Shown in pieces: positions 25,030-34,045 of a DNA stretch of 48,102 nucleotides. The position numbers and the translations under genes were made by a program. The DNA lies in assembly GCF_002632615.1 (NCBI RefSeq), contig NZ_NITZ01000025.1:1-48102 (forward strand), read 5' to 3'. The first letter of the stretch is position 1, and each line of letters begins with the position of its first letter. The DNA is from Xenorhabdus miraniensis (GTDB taxonomy: Bacteria; Pseudomonadota; Gammaproteobacteria; Enterobacterales; Enterobacteriaceae). The notes under the pieces are model-generated. The model was not told where the DNA came from. It was given only the letters and a program-made list of their open reading frames with translations, and searched no databases.

Positions 25030-26418
25030 ATGATGGAGTTTTACATTCCAATTATTGGATTGGGAGTGGCGGTATTTACGCTGATTTTTCTGGTCTTACG
25101 ATCTCGTGTTCATGTCCTTATTGCCATGCTAATTGCTGCAATAATCGCTGGAATATCAGGTGGATTAACGATAAGCAATGTCGTCGAGGTGATCAGTAAG
25201 GGATTTGGTTCGACATTGGGCAGTATTGGCATTGTGATTGGGTTGGGGAGCATGATGGGGCGGATATTGGAAGTTTCTGGTGCAACAGAGCGGATCGCCT
25301 ATAGCTTGGTAAAATGGTTGGGTCAAAAGCGCGAAGAATGGGCTTTGGCGATTACCGGATATATTGTCAGTATTCCCATATTTGTGAATTCGGCCTTTGT
25401 GATCCTTTATCCGCTGGTGAAAGCATTAGCAAAGAAAGGTAAACGAAATGTATTGACTCTGGGCGTATCACTGGCAGGCGGGCTGGTAGTAACCCACCAT
25501 ATTGTTCCACCAACACCGGGGCCTCTTGGTGTCGCAGGGATATTTGGTGTAAGTATAGGCTCAATGATGTTGGCAGGCGCGATACTGGCTATTCCATGTG
25601 TAATTGGCATTATCCTTTATGCAAAGTGGCTGGAGACTAAATACCCTGAATATCAGGTTACTGATGCAGAAGAAAATTCAGAAAATCTGCAACAAGTTCA
25701 TCAACGCTATCTGGAAGAAAAAGCCAGTAAGCCCCTACCAAGCTTATTTTTTTCCCTTTTGCCTATTGTCGTGCCGATTGTTCTGATTTTTATAGGCGTA
25801 ATTAGTGGCATGGTGTTGAAAACCGATGAATTTGCCGGGAAAGGAGACAATTTATATTTTCAACTCTTTGATTTTCTTGGTTCGCCCATTATTGCTTTAG
25901 CAATCAGTGTATTGTTGGCGGTTTATACGCTTATGCCTAAAGTCAGTAAACAGGAGGTGATTGAACATTTGGAGGCCGGGTTAAAAACTGTGGGGATTAT
26001 CTTGCTGGTGTCGGGGGCCGGAGGTGCATTGGGAGCTGTATTAAACGAAAGTTCGACGGGAACGATGCTGGCTCACTATATTGCTGCCCTGCCAATAACA
26101 CCGGTCCTGATTCCGTTTATCATCGCGACCTTAATACGCATCATTCAGGGTTCTGGTACGGTAGCAATGATTACCGCAGCATCTATTTCAGCGCCTGTTA
26201 TCAGACAGATACCGGATATTAATATGTTGGCAGCGGCTCAGGCTGCGGTGATGGGAACACTGTTTTTCAGCTATTTTAATGACTGTTTTTTCTGGGTGGT
26301 TAGCCGGATGATGGGGATTAAGAATGTGAAGCAGCAAATTATTGTCTGGTCAATTCCTACTACAATCGCATGGGGAATTGGGCTGTGTGGTGTACTGCTT
26401 CTCAATTTTGTCATGTAA
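25030..26418 (+). CDS. GntP-family sugar acid permease (copy 2, tandem duplicate)
   Basis: This is a 462-residue homologue of the preceding gene, identical at roughly four of five positions by eye over the whole length, with the same motifs (GFGSTLGSIGIVIGLG, VSIPIFVNSAFVILYPL, GGLVVTHHIVPPTPGPLG, IIQGSGTVAMITAASISAP). Differences cluster in the hydrophilic loop around residues 210-270 and include V-D to V-N in the IPIFV motif, which could change substrate. It starts MMEFYIPIIG with AGGG before it. Tandem duplication including the terminator is clear. Confidence 0.9.
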   Translation: MMEFYIPIIGLGVAVFTLIFLVLRSRVHVLIAMLIAAIIAGISGGLTISNVVEVISKGFGSTLGSIGIVIGLGSMMGRILEVSGATERIAYSLVKWLGQKREEWALAITGYIVSIPIFVNSAFVILYPLVKALAKKGKRNVLTLGVSLAGGLVVTHHIVPPTPGPLGVAGIFGVSIGSMMLAGAILAIPCVIGIILYAKWLETKYPEYQVTDAEENSENLQQVHQRYLEEKASKPLPSLFFSLLPIVVPIVLIFIGVISGMVLKTDEFAGKGDNLYFQLFDFLGSPIIALAISVLLAVYTLMPKVSKQEVIEHLEAGLKTVGIILLVSGAGGALGAVLNESSTGTMLAHYIAALPITPVLIPFIIATLIRIIQGSGTVAMITAASISAPVIRQIPDINMLAAAQAAVMGTLFFSYFNDCFFWVVSRMMGIKNVKQQIIVWSIPTTIAWGIGLCGVLLLNFVM

Positions 26419-26421
26419 ATA

Positions 26422-26504
26422 TACCCGTCGTCTTCCAAGTTGCCGCTTTGTTGGCTGTGGTTCATTCCCTTGCCGTCGCGCTGCATCTTGAAATCCACCG
26501 GGTA
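26422..26504. repeat. 83-bp intergenic palindromic repeat (MITE-like)
   Basis: The ends TACCCGTCGTCTTCCAAGTTGC and TACCCGGTGGATTTCAAGATGC (minus strand) are inverted relatives with about 15 matches of 22. The sequence type (TACCCG-TCTT-AAGTTGC) is one I associate with intergenic repeats in Photorhabdus, Xenorhabdus and Yersinia; copy number cannot be seen here. It is inserted between the stop of GntP copy 2 and its terminator and is absent from the corresponding place after copy 1. Confidence 0.7.
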
Positions 26505-26515
26505 AAATCCAGAAG

Positions 26516-26540
26516 GCGCTCTGTGAGGGGCGCTTTTCTG
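26516..26540 (+). terminator. Terminator of GntP copy 2
   Basis: GCGCTC and GGGCGC with loop TGTGAG, followed by TTTTCTGTTTTC. It differs from the copy 1 terminator only in the loop, showing common origin. Confidence 0.7.
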
Positions 26541-26618
26541 TTTTCAGGGTTTGTGATTGTTCTTCGAATATTGTTTCCGTTCCAGCATTATACTCAAAAC
26601 ATTATTTCCTCTATTATT

Positions 26619-26634
26619 TGTGATTTGAATCACA
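26619..26634. promoter_or_regulatory. CRP site 2 of udp (upstream)
   Basis: TGTGA-TTTGAA-TCACA is a perfect CRP palindrome. Its centre is 54 bp from the second CRP site, the spacing that allows CytR to bind between two CRP dimers. Confidence 0.8.
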
Positions 26635-26672
26635 AATGTATGTATGTGTTTCTTTTTTATATTCATTAAAGG

Positions 26673-26688
26673 TGATTTTAATCACTAA
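26673..26688. promoter_or_regulatory. CRP site 1 of udp (downstream)
   Basis: GGTGA-TTTTAA-TCACT retains the GTGA-N6-TCAC core. It is probably at the activating position of the udp promoter, whose start codon is at 26756. Confidence 0.7.
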
Positions 26689-26755
26689 AAAATGTCAGAG
26701 TATTGACTAAATTTAGGTATCCATATTTTGAGCTATATCCGTTGAGGAGTCTGAT

Positions 26756-27511
26756 ATGTCTGATGTATTTCATTTAGGTATCACTAAAAGTGACCTGCAA
26801 GGCGCGACTTTAGCGATTGTGCCGGGCGATCCTAATCGTGTTGAGAAAATTGCGCGTTTGATGGATAACCCAGTGCATCTGGCTTCCCATCGTGAATTTA
26901 CAACATGGCGTGCAGAAATTGACGGCAAAGCCGTTGTTGTCTGTTCCACGGGTATTGGTGGCCCCTCAACGTCGATTGCTGTAGAAGAGCTGGCGCAATT
27001 GGGAGTACGTACTTTCCTGCGTATCGGTACAACCGGAGCTATCCAACCACACATCAATGTTGGGGATGTATTGGTAACAACAGGCGCAGTCCGTTTGGAT
27101 GGTGCCAGCTTGCACTTTGCACCAATGGAATTCCCGGCGGTTGCTGATTTTGAGTGTACCAACGCATTGTATGAAGCAGCGAAATCATCCGGATCTGTCA
27201 CTCATGTTGGTGTCACGGCTTCTTCTGATACCTTCTATCCAGGACAGGAGCGTTATAATACTTATTCCGGTCGGGTTGTTCGTCGCTTTCAGGGCTCTAT
27301 GAAAGAGTGGCAGGAAATGGGCGTAATGAACTTTGAGATGGAATCTGCAACATTGTTGACTATGTGCGCAAGTCAGGGCCTGCGTGCCGGTATGGTGGCT
27401 GGTGTTATTGTTAACCGTACCCAACAGGAAATTCCTGATGTTGAGCTGTTGAAGAAAACAGAAAGCAACGCGTTGGGCATTGTTGTTGAGGCTGCCCGTC
27501 ATCTGCTGTAA
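26756..27511 (+). CDS. udp: Uridine phosphorylase Udp
   Basis: This 251-residue enzyme splits uridine reversibly to uracil and ribose 1-phosphate. It starts [33 protein letters not shown]; the PGDP-R phosphate segment, [25 protein letters not shown] and the C-terminal [10 protein letters not shown] (ribose-binding Glu-Met-Glu) are classical for the PNP/UDP family. The length is two short of E. coli Udp. Two CRP sites with CytR-type spacing precede it, and a GGGCC hairpin follows. The order metR-metE-(insert)-udp-rmuC agrees with E. coli apart from the otn cluster in between. Confidence 0.98.
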   Translation: MSDVFHLGITKSDLQGATLAIVPGDPNRVEKIARLMDNPVHLASHREFTTWRAEIDGKAVVVCSTGIGGPSTSIAVEELAQLGVRTFLRIGTTGAIQPHINVGDVLVTTGAVRLDGASLHFAPMEFPAVADFECTNALYEAAKSSGSVTHVGVTASSDTFYPGQERYNTYSGRVVRRFQGSMKEWQEMGVMNFEMESATLLTMCASQGLRAGMVAGVIVNRTQQEIPDVELLKKTESNALGIVVEAARHLL

Positions 27512-27523
27512 CGTTTTTCATCA

Positions 27524-27545
27524 AGGGCCGGAATATTCTGGCCCT
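27524..27545 (+). terminator. Probable terminator after udp
   Basis: AGGGCC(G)GAATATTC(T)GGCCCT forms a stem of at least 6 bp, but only a poor U-tract follows, so it may be a weak terminator. Confidence 0.5.
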
Positions 27546-27593
27546 GTCATTTATGTGATCTTTTCTTCCTTTCATTCTAAAATCTGATAATGT

Positions 27594-27728
27594 CATAACG
27601 TTTTGTGCTAATAACTATTTCTGTAAATAGCTATTTTTATTAATAGCTATTTTGGGCAATAACTGTTGGCATCAATAACTATCAATTGAATACAGCAGTA
27701 TCAATAATTACTTGTTTCCATAACGTTT
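27594..27728. repeat. Cluster of short AT-rich repeats
   Basis: The 11-bp word CATAACGTTTT occurs at 27594 and again at 27718. Between them lie about five variants of AATAACTAT (27610, near 27626, 27642, 27658 and 27674). They sit upstream of the phosphatase gene and may be a regulator-binding array or just decayed repeats. Confidence 0.4.
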
Positions 27729-27809
27729 TATACTTTATCTCTTTCAAGTTACTATCAGTAACGTAATACCTTGAAAATAAGGTGTATTTTAATCAAAATA
27801 AGAGTGACT

Positions 27810-28592
27810 ATGACCACAACATTAATCTCTCATCCTTCAGTACTTCCTTTGAATGGCGGCATTAACTTTCGTGATTTAGGCAATAAAACGCTAAATAATG
27901 GCGCTAAGATCAAGTCAGGGCTGCTATTTCGTTCCGGATCGCTGGATAAGCTGACAGAAAATGATCAGGCTTTTTTAGTGGATCAAAACCTTTTTCAGAT
28001 CATCGATTATCGTGATAGTAGCGAAATCATGGATAAACCCGATCAGGTATGGCATGGCGCCCATTATCACCATGCACCGGCCAATCCGCTTTCCAAGGAA
28101 GTGGATGCTAATCTGGAGAAGATAGATAAAGAAATACTGGAGCAATTCGATGCAAAAGGGTTTATGTCGCGTCTATATGAATTGCTACCTATCAATAATC
28201 CGGCTTATAAGAAATTAGCTACGTTATTGTTGCAACCAGAAAAAGGCGGAATTGTGCAACATTGTGCGGTTGGCAAAGACAGAACAGGAGTGGGTTCTGC
28301 TCTGGTTTTGCTGGCGTTGGGTGCTGATTGGGATACGGTAATGGAAGACTATTTGCTGACCGATATCACGTTGGCTCCGTACCGGGACTATTTATTGCAT
28401 GAACATGCAAAAGTCATGAGTGAAAATGTAGTGGAAAAATTTGCTTATGTTTATTCTGTCAGGGAAGAGTTTTTACTGACTGCGCTGAATAGTATTAACC
28501 AACATTATGGCAGTGTGGATATTTGGCTGGAAAAAGATATCGGACTCGATATTGCGGCCCGGGAAAAACTGCAAGCTTATTTTCTCGAATAA
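27810..28592 (+). CDS. Tyrosine-protein phosphatase (Y_phosphatase3-like)
   Basis: This 260-residue protein-tyrosine phosphatase family member is read from the ATG at 27810; a TTG 39 nt upstream is in frame but poor. The N-terminal NFRDLGN and FRSGSLDKL segments and the general acid region (IIDYRDSSEI) lead to the P-loop HCAVGKDRTG with nucleophile Cys152 and Arg158. This HC-x5-R form with GKDRTG is characteristic of atypical bacterial PTP/lipid phosphatases. It has no signal peptide, so it is cytoplasmic. It is absent from this place in E. coli, so it is an addition to the udp-rmuC interval. Its substrate is unknown. Confidence 0.85.
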   Translation: MTTTLISHPSVLPLNGGINFRDLGNKTLNNGAKIKSGLLFRSGSLDKLTENDQAFLVDQNLFQIIDYRDSSEIMDKPDQVWHGAHYHHAPANPLSKEVDANLEKIDKEILEQFDAKGFMSRLYELLPINNPAYKKLATLLLQPEKGGIVQHCAVGKDRTGVGSALVLLALGADWDTVMEDYLLTDITLAPYRDYLLHEHAKVMSENVVEKFAYVYSVREEFLLTALNSINQHYGSVDIWLEKDIGLDIAAREKLQAYFLE

Positions 28593-28671
28593 AAATATCA
28601 GGTTAGCTTTGGTTTATTTGTACGGTGCTAACCTATGACATCCCACTGATAATAATACAGGAAAGACTAAT

Positions 28672-29202
28672 GTGAGCCTGCATGAAATTATTGAACTGGT
28701 CACGAACTTTGTAAGAGCCCATGAAGCCTGGGCAATTCCCATCATTTTCCTCCTTGCATTTGGTGAATCGTTGGCATTTATCTCCCTATTATTGCCGGCG
28801 ACGATCATTTTACTGGGGTTAGGTGCATTGATTGGTGAAAGCGGGTTAAATTTCTGGCCAATATGGATAGCCGCAGCAGCAGGAGCCTTTTTTGGCGATT
28901 GGGTTTCTTACTGGTTTGGTTTCCACTATAAAGAAAATGTCGGCAAAATGTGGCCGCTTTCTCGTCATCCCCAAACTCTAGTGCGTGGGCATCGATTCTT
29001 TGAGCGCTGGGGAGTCTGGGGCGTTTTTATTGGGCGGTTTTTTGGCCCTTTAAGAGCCGTAGTTCCGCTGGTGGCCGGAATTTGTGCCATGCCAAAACGT
29101 CATTTTCAGCTTGCTAATTTCGCTTCTGCATTGATCTGGGCATTCGGTATCTTAGCGCCGGGCGCTTTTGGCCTGCGATGGTTGGCCGAATGGATGGGGT
29201 AG
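28672..29202 (+). CDS. DedA-family membrane protein
   Basis: This 176-residue DedA/SNARE-associated family protein uses a GTG start preceded by AGGAAAG. It contains LAFGESLAFISLLLPATIILLG, the re-entrant acidic motif, and FIGRFFGPLRAVVPLVAG, the conserved G-R-F-x-G-P-x-R motif of the family. There are about five helices. DedA proteins are thought to scramble or transport undecaprenyl phosphate or phospholipids; which member this is (YabI, YohD, YqjA-like) I cannot say. It is short but full-length at the motif level. It lies downstream of the phosphatase gene by 79 bp. Confidence 0.85.
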   Translation: MSLHEIIELVTNFVRAHEAWAIPIIFLLAFGESLAFISLLLPATIILLGLGALIGESGLNFWPIWIAAAAGAFFGDWVSYWFGFHYKENVGKMWPLSRHPQTLVRGHRFFERWGVWGVFIGRFFGPLRAVVPLVAGICAMPKRHFQLANFASALIWAFGILAPGAFGLRWLAEWMG

Positions 29203-29258
29203 TGTGGATGAGGTAATTGCGAGCCGCTTTGCAAACTGAAAGAAAGCGATTAAATAAT

Positions 29259-29274
29259 CTGGACATCTATACAG
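29259..29274. promoter_or_regulatory. LexA-like SOS box upstream of rmuC
   Basis: CTGGACATCTATACAG keeps the CTG-N10-CAG core and 13 of 16 bases of the CTG(TA)5CAG consensus. It lies about 85 bp before the rmuC start. I recall that the E. coli gene (yigN) also has a LexA box of CTGGACG type. Confidence 0.6.
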
Positions 29275-29357
29275 CCTCTATTTAACTTACATTGAGGCCA
29301 GAGAGCCAAAAAAGTTAACCGAAACTTAACTAGAATGGTGTTAGTGAGGGTGTATAG

Positions 29358-30713
29358 GTGGATATCCAGTGGTTATATATGTTGATTGGCGGCTTAAGTG
29401 GATTGCTGGGCGGGGGGATCTTCGTCTGGCTTTCTGTTCATCAGAGAATCCAACAAAAAGAGCAGGCGCTACGCGAATTATATAGTCAACTGGCTGTCAG
29501 TCATGAAAAGCTAGAACAGTCTCATTATTGGCGTACTGAGTGTGATCAATTAAACCAAGAACTGTTGGCTCAACGCGAAGTGAATAGTGTGCAGGAAGCT
29601 GAATTGCGAGAACTGAGTACGCGGCTTGAAGAAAGCAGGTTGGCGGCGGAGGAAAAACAACGCCTGTTGATCAATAGTGAACAGCGCCTGAATACCCAAT
29701 TCGAAAATCTTGCCAATCGTATTTTTGAGCAAAACCGGCTCCGTACTGATGAATATAATCGTCAAAACCTCAATAATCTCTTAATGCCATTTCGTGAGCA
29801 ACTTGAAGGTTTTCGCCGCCAGGTTCAGGACAGTTTTGGTCAGGAAGCCCGGGAACGTCATACCTTAACCCATGAGATTCGCAATCTTCAGCAACTGAAT
29901 GCCCAGATGGCAAAAGAGGCGCTCAATCTCACTAATGCGTTGAAAGGAGATAATAAAATGCAGGGAAATTGGGGGGAGATGGTGTTGGCTCAGGTTTTGG
30001 AAGCGTCCGGATTGCGTGAAGGGTATGAATTCGACACACAAGTTAATATTCAATCCGAAAACAGCGGACGTTTTCAGCCCGATGTGATTGTGCATTTGCC
30101 ACAGGGAAAAGATGTCGTTATTGATGCCAAAATGTCGCTGGTTGCTTATGAACGTTATTTCAACAGTCATGATGAACAACAGCAGATACAAGCATTACAA
30201 GAGCATATCAACTCCATAAAAGGACATATTCGCGGCCTGAGCCGAAAAGATTATCAGCAATTGCCCGGTTTGCGCTCTCTGGATTATGTGCTGATGTTTA
30301 TCCCTGTGGAACCGGCTTATCTGGTGGCACTTAATCAGGCTCCTGAATTACTGGATGAAGCGTTGAAACACAATATCATGCTGGTTAGTCCATCCACATT
30401 ACTGGTTGCTGTTCGTACTATCAATAACCTTTGGCGTTATGAATATCAGAGTCAGAATGCCCGTCTGATAGCTGATAAAGCTGCCAGAATGTATGACAAA
30501 ATGCGTTTGTTTGTGGATGATATGCAAGGGTTAGGGCAAAGCTTAGATAAAGCACAGGCGAGTTACCATTTCGCGATGAAAAAACTGGTCGAGGGGCGAG
30601 GTAATCTGATTAGTCAGGCTGAAGGCTTTCGAGACTTAGGTGTGGATGTGAAGCGTCCTATTGATTCACACGTGATTGATAAATCCTTACAATCGTTACA
30701 AATTAACGAGTGA
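29358..30713 (+). CDS. rmuC: DNA recombination protein RmuC
   Basis: This 451-residue protein limits recombination at inverted repeats and has a nuclease-like fold. A GTG start follows GAGGG. One N-terminal membrane helix (residues 5-27) anchors it; about 30-200 is a long coiled coil (rich in Gln, Glu, Leu); the PD-(D/E)XK-like domain follows with QGNWGEMVLAQVLEASGL, GRFQPDVIVHLP and DVVIDAKMSL (D...DAK catalytic motif). Further marks are FIPVEPAYL and SPSTLLVAVRTI. The length is near E. coli's 475. It is preceded by a LexA-like box and followed by ubiE. Confidence 0.96.
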   Translation: MDIQWLYMLIGGLSGLLGGGIFVWLSVHQRIQQKEQALRELYSQLAVSHEKLEQSHYWRTECDQLNQELLAQREVNSVQEAELRELSTRLEESRLAAEEKQRLLINSEQRLNTQFENLANRIFEQNRLRTDEYNRQNLNNLLMPFREQLEGFRRQVQDSFGQEARERHTLTHEIRNLQQLNAQMAKEALNLTNALKGDNKMQGNWGEMVLAQVLEASGLREGYEFDTQVNIQSENSGRFQPDVIVHLPQGKDVVIDAKMSLVAYERYFNSHDEQQQIQALQEHINSIKGHIRGLSRKDYQQLPGLRSLDYVLMFIPVEPAYLVALNQAPELLDEALKHNIMLVSPSTLLVAVRTINNLWRYEYQSQNARLIADKAARMYDKMRLFVDDMQGLGQSLDKAQASYHFAMKKLVEGRGNLISQAEGFRDLGVDVKRPIDSHVIDKSLQSLQINE

Positions 30714-30787
30714 AGTCTGGATAGGGTTTTATCGGAAAGGCTGGTACACTTGCTATAAATTTTTCGAATAAAAAGCGGACAAATAAC

Positions 30788-31543
30788 ATGGCAAATCAAT
30801 CGAAAGAAACCACTGATTTTGGTTTCCGCACTGTAGCCAAAGAAGAAAAAAAAGACATGGTGGCAGAGGTATTCCACTCGGTAGCGGCAAAATATGATTT
30901 GATGAATGATTTGATGTCATTTGGTATTCATCGTATCTGGAAGCGTTTCACTATTGAAGCAAGTGGCGTCCGACGCGGTCATAAAGTGCTTGATCTCGCC
31001 GGTGGAACAGGTGATTTGACAGCAAAATTTTCCCGTATTGTGGGTGAAAAAGGTCAAGTTGTTCTGGCAGACATTAACGACTCAATGTTGAAAGTCGGGC
31101 GTGAAAAGTTGCGTGATATCGGTATCGTCGGCAATGTCAGTTATGTTCAGGCTAATGCTGAAGAACTGCCTTTCCCAGATAATTATTTTGACTGTATTAC
31201 GATTTCTTTCGGTCTGCGTAATGTGACGGATAAAGAAAAAGCCTTACGTTCCATGTGCCGAGTGCTTAAGCCGGGCGGTCGTTTATTGGTGCTGGAGTTC
31301 TCCAAACCTGTACTGGCACCACTGAGCAAAGTTTATGATGCTTATTCGTTCCATGTTTTACCCCGAATTGGTCAGATGGTTGTTAAAGACGCGGACAGTT
31401 ACCGTTACCTGACAGAATCCATCCGCATGCACCCTGATCAGGAAACCTTAAAAGGTATGATGGAAGAAGCTGGCTTTGATCAGGTTTCTTATACCAATAT
31501 GACCGGGGGAGTCGTTGCTCTGCACAAAGGGTTTAAATTCTGA
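30788..31543 (+). CDS. ubiE: Ubiquinone/menaquinone methyltransferase UbiE
   Basis: This 251-residue class I methyltransferase C-methylates demethylmenaquinone and 2-polyprenyl-6-methoxy-benzoquinol. The SAM-binding motif [15 protein letters not shown] is at about residues 68-82, followed by LADINDSML, and the family-specific [21 protein letters not shown] and [18 protein letters not shown] segments. The length equals that of E. coli UbiE. ubiJ starts 1 nt after its stop and ubiB overlaps ubiJ, so it heads the ubiE-ubiJ-ubiB operon. Confidence 0.98.
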   Translation: MANQSKETTDFGFRTVAKEEKKDMVAEVFHSVAAKYDLMNDLMSFGIHRIWKRFTIEASGVRRGHKVLDLAGGTGDLTAKFSRIVGEKGQVVLADINDSMLKVGREKLRDIGIVGNVSYVQANAEELPFPDNYFDCITISFGLRNVTDKEKALRSMCRVLKPGGRLLVLEFSKPVLAPLSKVYDAYSFHVLPRIGQMVVKDADSYRYLTESIRMHPDQETLKGMMEEAGFDQVSYTNMTGGVVALHKGFKF

Positions 31544-31544
31544 A

Positions 31545-32243
31545 ATGGAAACACCCTCACCAAGCCATAGTGTGAATTCTGCGGTATTGAACTCCCCTGA
31601 ATTGAGTCCTGCTGCATTGAATTACAGAGTATTATTTCCGGTTCTGACGGCTTTTCTGGAAACAACGCTGAATTATTTGTTGTATCGGGAAACCGTATTA
31701 AAGCCAGCCCGTTTGAGGTTGGTGGGCAAGACATTGTCCATCAAGCTGAAGGAAATTGACACACCACTGGTATTGATATTCAGTGAAAAGCAATTGGATG
31801 TTTTAAGCCAGTGGTCGGAACCTGCGGATTGCTCAATGAAAACGACGATACCTGCATTACTCAAGTTGCGGGATCGCCAATGCCTTTCGGCGTTGATTAA
31901 CAGTGGCGAGATCATCATTGAAGGGGATATGCAGATCATTCAGCAATGGTCAGCTTTGTTGGACATGTCAGAGTGGGACCCTGCCCATTATCTTTCTCCT
32001 TATGTCGGTGATATTGTTGCAGAAGGCATTAGCCGGATAGTGAAAAAAGGCGTTAAATTTGCCAGTAATACCATCGAAAGGAAGAAAACGTACTTCATCG
32101 AATCATTGACTGAAGAATGGAAAATGGCCCCCAGCGCCCTGGAAGCTGCCTATTTCAGTGAGGAAGTTGATGCTGTTGCCAATAAAATGACTCAAATAGA
32201 GAAACGGTTGGCTGCGCTGGAGGGGAAACATGACGCCCAGTGA
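31545..32243 (+). CDS. ubiJ: Ubiquinone biosynthesis accessory factor UbiJ
   Basis: This 232-residue SCP2-domain protein binds lipid quinone intermediates and holds the Ubi complex (with UbiK). The start at 31545 is 1 nt after the ubiE stop codon. The SCP2 domain (from residue 50) has [44 protein letters not shown], close to E. coli YigP, and the C-terminus is a short coiled coil ([14 protein letters not shown]). It has about 28 extra N-terminal residues, Ser/Pro-rich, before the segment aligning to the E. coli start, so the start may instead be at a later codon. It overlaps ubiB by 14 nt. Confidence 0.88.
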   Translation: METPSPSHSVNSAVLNSPELSPAALNYRVLFPVLTAFLETTLNYLLYRETVLKPARLRLVGKTLSIKLKEIDTPLVLIFSEKQLDVLSQWSEPADCSMKTTIPALLKLRDRQCLSALINSGEIIIEGDMQIIQQWSALLDMSEWDPAHYLSPYVGDIVAEGISRIVKKGVKFASNTIERKKTYFIESLTEEWKMAPSALEAAYFSEEVDAVANKMTQIEKRLAALEGKHDAQ

Positions 32244-33867
32244 AATCAAACGGCTTTATTTCATTATTCGAGTCTTTCTTTCCTATGGACTGGATGAACT
32301 GATCCCTAATATTCGTCTGACTTGGCCACTGCGTTTCGGACGTTATTTCCTGTTTTGGATAACCAATCGGCATAAAGACAAATCGCTTGGTGAACGCTTG
32401 CGTTTGGCACTGCAAGAGCTTGGGCCTGTATGGATCAAATTGGGTCAAATGCTTTCTACCCGTCGCGATCTGTTTCCGCCTGCGATCGCAGATCAGCTTT
32501 CGATGTTGCAAGATAGGGTGGTTTCTTTTGATGGCGCTGTGGCGAGACAATCGATTGAAACCGCATTAGAGGGGCCTCTGGAAACGTGGTTTGAGAATTT
32601 TGATCCACAGCCACTGGCTTCAGCGTCTATTGCTCAGGTACATACCGCTCGGCTGAAAGAGAGTGGTAAAGAGGTTGTCCTGAAAGTGATTCGTCCGGAT
32701 ATTCTGCCTGTCATCAAAGCGGATGTGCGATTGATGTATCGTTTGGCTAATCTGGTGCCCCTTTTGCCGGATGGGCGTCGCCTTCGTCCACGTGAAGTCG
32801 TGCGCGAATACGAGAAAACTTTGCTTGATGAGCTGAACTTGTTGCGTGAAGCTGCCAATGCAATTCAATTGCGCCGAAATTTTGAAGATAGCCCGATGCT
32901 TTACGTGCCAGAAGTTTATCCCGATTATTGTCGGGAGAATGTGTTGGTTATGGAACGCATTTATGGTATTCCCGTGTCTGATATTTCTGCTTTAGAAGCG
33001 CAGAACACCAATATGAAATTGTTGGCTGAGCGTGGTGTTCAGGTATTTTTTACCCAAGTGTTTCGTGACAGTTTTTTCCATGCGGACATGCACCCCGGCA
33101 ATATTTTTGTCAGTTATGAGAATCCGGAAGATCCTACCTATATCGGCATCGATTACGGCATTGTTGGTTCTTTGAATAAAGACGATAAACGCTATCTGGC
33201 TGAAAATTTCATTGCTTTCTTCAATCGCGATTACCGCCGGGTAGCTGAACTGCATGTTGATTCCGGTTGGATCCCTGCCGATACCAATGTGGAAGATTTC
33301 GAATTTGCCATCCGTACCGTTTGTGAGCCGATTTTTGAAAAACCACTGGCTGATATTTCGTTCGGGCATGTTTTATTAAATCTTTTCAATACTGCCCGCC
33401 GTTTTAATATGGCTGTTCAACCCCAGTTGGTTCTGTTGCAAAAAACGCTATTGTACGTTGAAGGTTTGGGGCGTCAGCTTTATCCTCAGCTTGATCTATG
33501 GAAAACCGCAAAACCTTTTCTGGAAGATTGGCTGCATGATCAGGTTGGGATACCCGCCATTGTACGTGCCTTTAAAGAAAAAGCCCCCTATTGGGCGGAA
33601 AAACTACCGGAATTTCCTGAACTAGTGTATGGCACACTTCAACAGCATAGGCGTTTACAGGCCAGTATTGATCAGATATCACAACAATTCAGAGATCAAC
33701 AGATTCAGCAACGCAAGTCTCTTTATTTACTGGGGATCGGAGCAACGCTATTTATCTGTGGCAGCCTGTTTTTCATCATAGACCAGAAACATTTGTCGTG
33801 GGGATTGATGGGGGCCGGAATTGTATCGTGGGGATTAGGTTGGCGCAATTTAAGCAGACGTCAGTGA
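32230..33867 (+). CDS. ubiB: ADCK/ABC1-type ATPase UbiB
   Basis: This 545-residue atypical kinase-like protein is needed for ubiquinone synthesis. Motifs: KxGQ ([11 protein letters not shown], residues 70-80), Ala-rich loop [13 protein letters not shown] (129-140), VVLKVIRPD Lys, [11 protein letters not shown] catalytic loop and IDYG in place of DFG. The two C-terminal helices ([18 protein letters not shown] and a second ending the protein) anchor it in the membrane. The length and C-terminus match E. coli UbiB (546). GAGGGG precedes the ATG, inside ubiJ. Confidence 0.98.
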   Translation: MTPSEIKRLYFIIRVFLSYGLDELIPNIRLTWPLRFGRYFLFWITNRHKDKSLGERLRLALQELGPVWIKLGQMLSTRRDLFPPAIADQLSMLQDRVVSFDGAVARQSIETALEGPLETWFENFDPQPLASASIAQVHTARLKESGKEVVLKVIRPDILPVIKADVRLMYRLANLVPLLPDGRRLRPREVVREYEKTLLDELNLLREAANAIQLRRNFEDSPMLYVPEVYPDYCRENVLVMERIYGIPVSDISALEAQNTNMKLLAERGVQVFFTQVFRDSFFHADMHPGNIFVSYENPEDPTYIGIDYGIVGSLNKDDKRYLAENFIAFFNRDYRRVAELHVDSGWIPADTNVEDFEFAIRTVCEPIFEKPLADISFGHVLLNLFNTARRFNMAVQPQLVLLQKTLLYVEGLGRQLYPQLDLWKTAKPFLEDWLHDQVGIPAIVRAFKEKAPYWAEKLPEFPELVYGTLQQHRRLQASIDQISQQFRDQQIQQRKSLYLLGIGATLFICGSLFFIIDQKHLSWGLMGAGIVSWGLGWRNLSRRQ

Positions 33868-34045
33868 CAATTAAAAGGTCAGTGACAATTAGAAAGTAAG
33901 TAAAGATCTAAAAGTAAGTAGAGATCGCTTTACCGTGTGTTTGGTATGATTGTGTTATTTTCGAACATAAAGTTCGTAGTTTATAATGGAATCATTAGTG
34001 ATATTCCGATGAATGTGGTATTCCAATGAATAGAGGTAACTCAGT

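Noticed and set aside
26770..27502. Minus-strand frames opposite udp
   Set aside because: udp is certain and these have no family resemblance or start signals.
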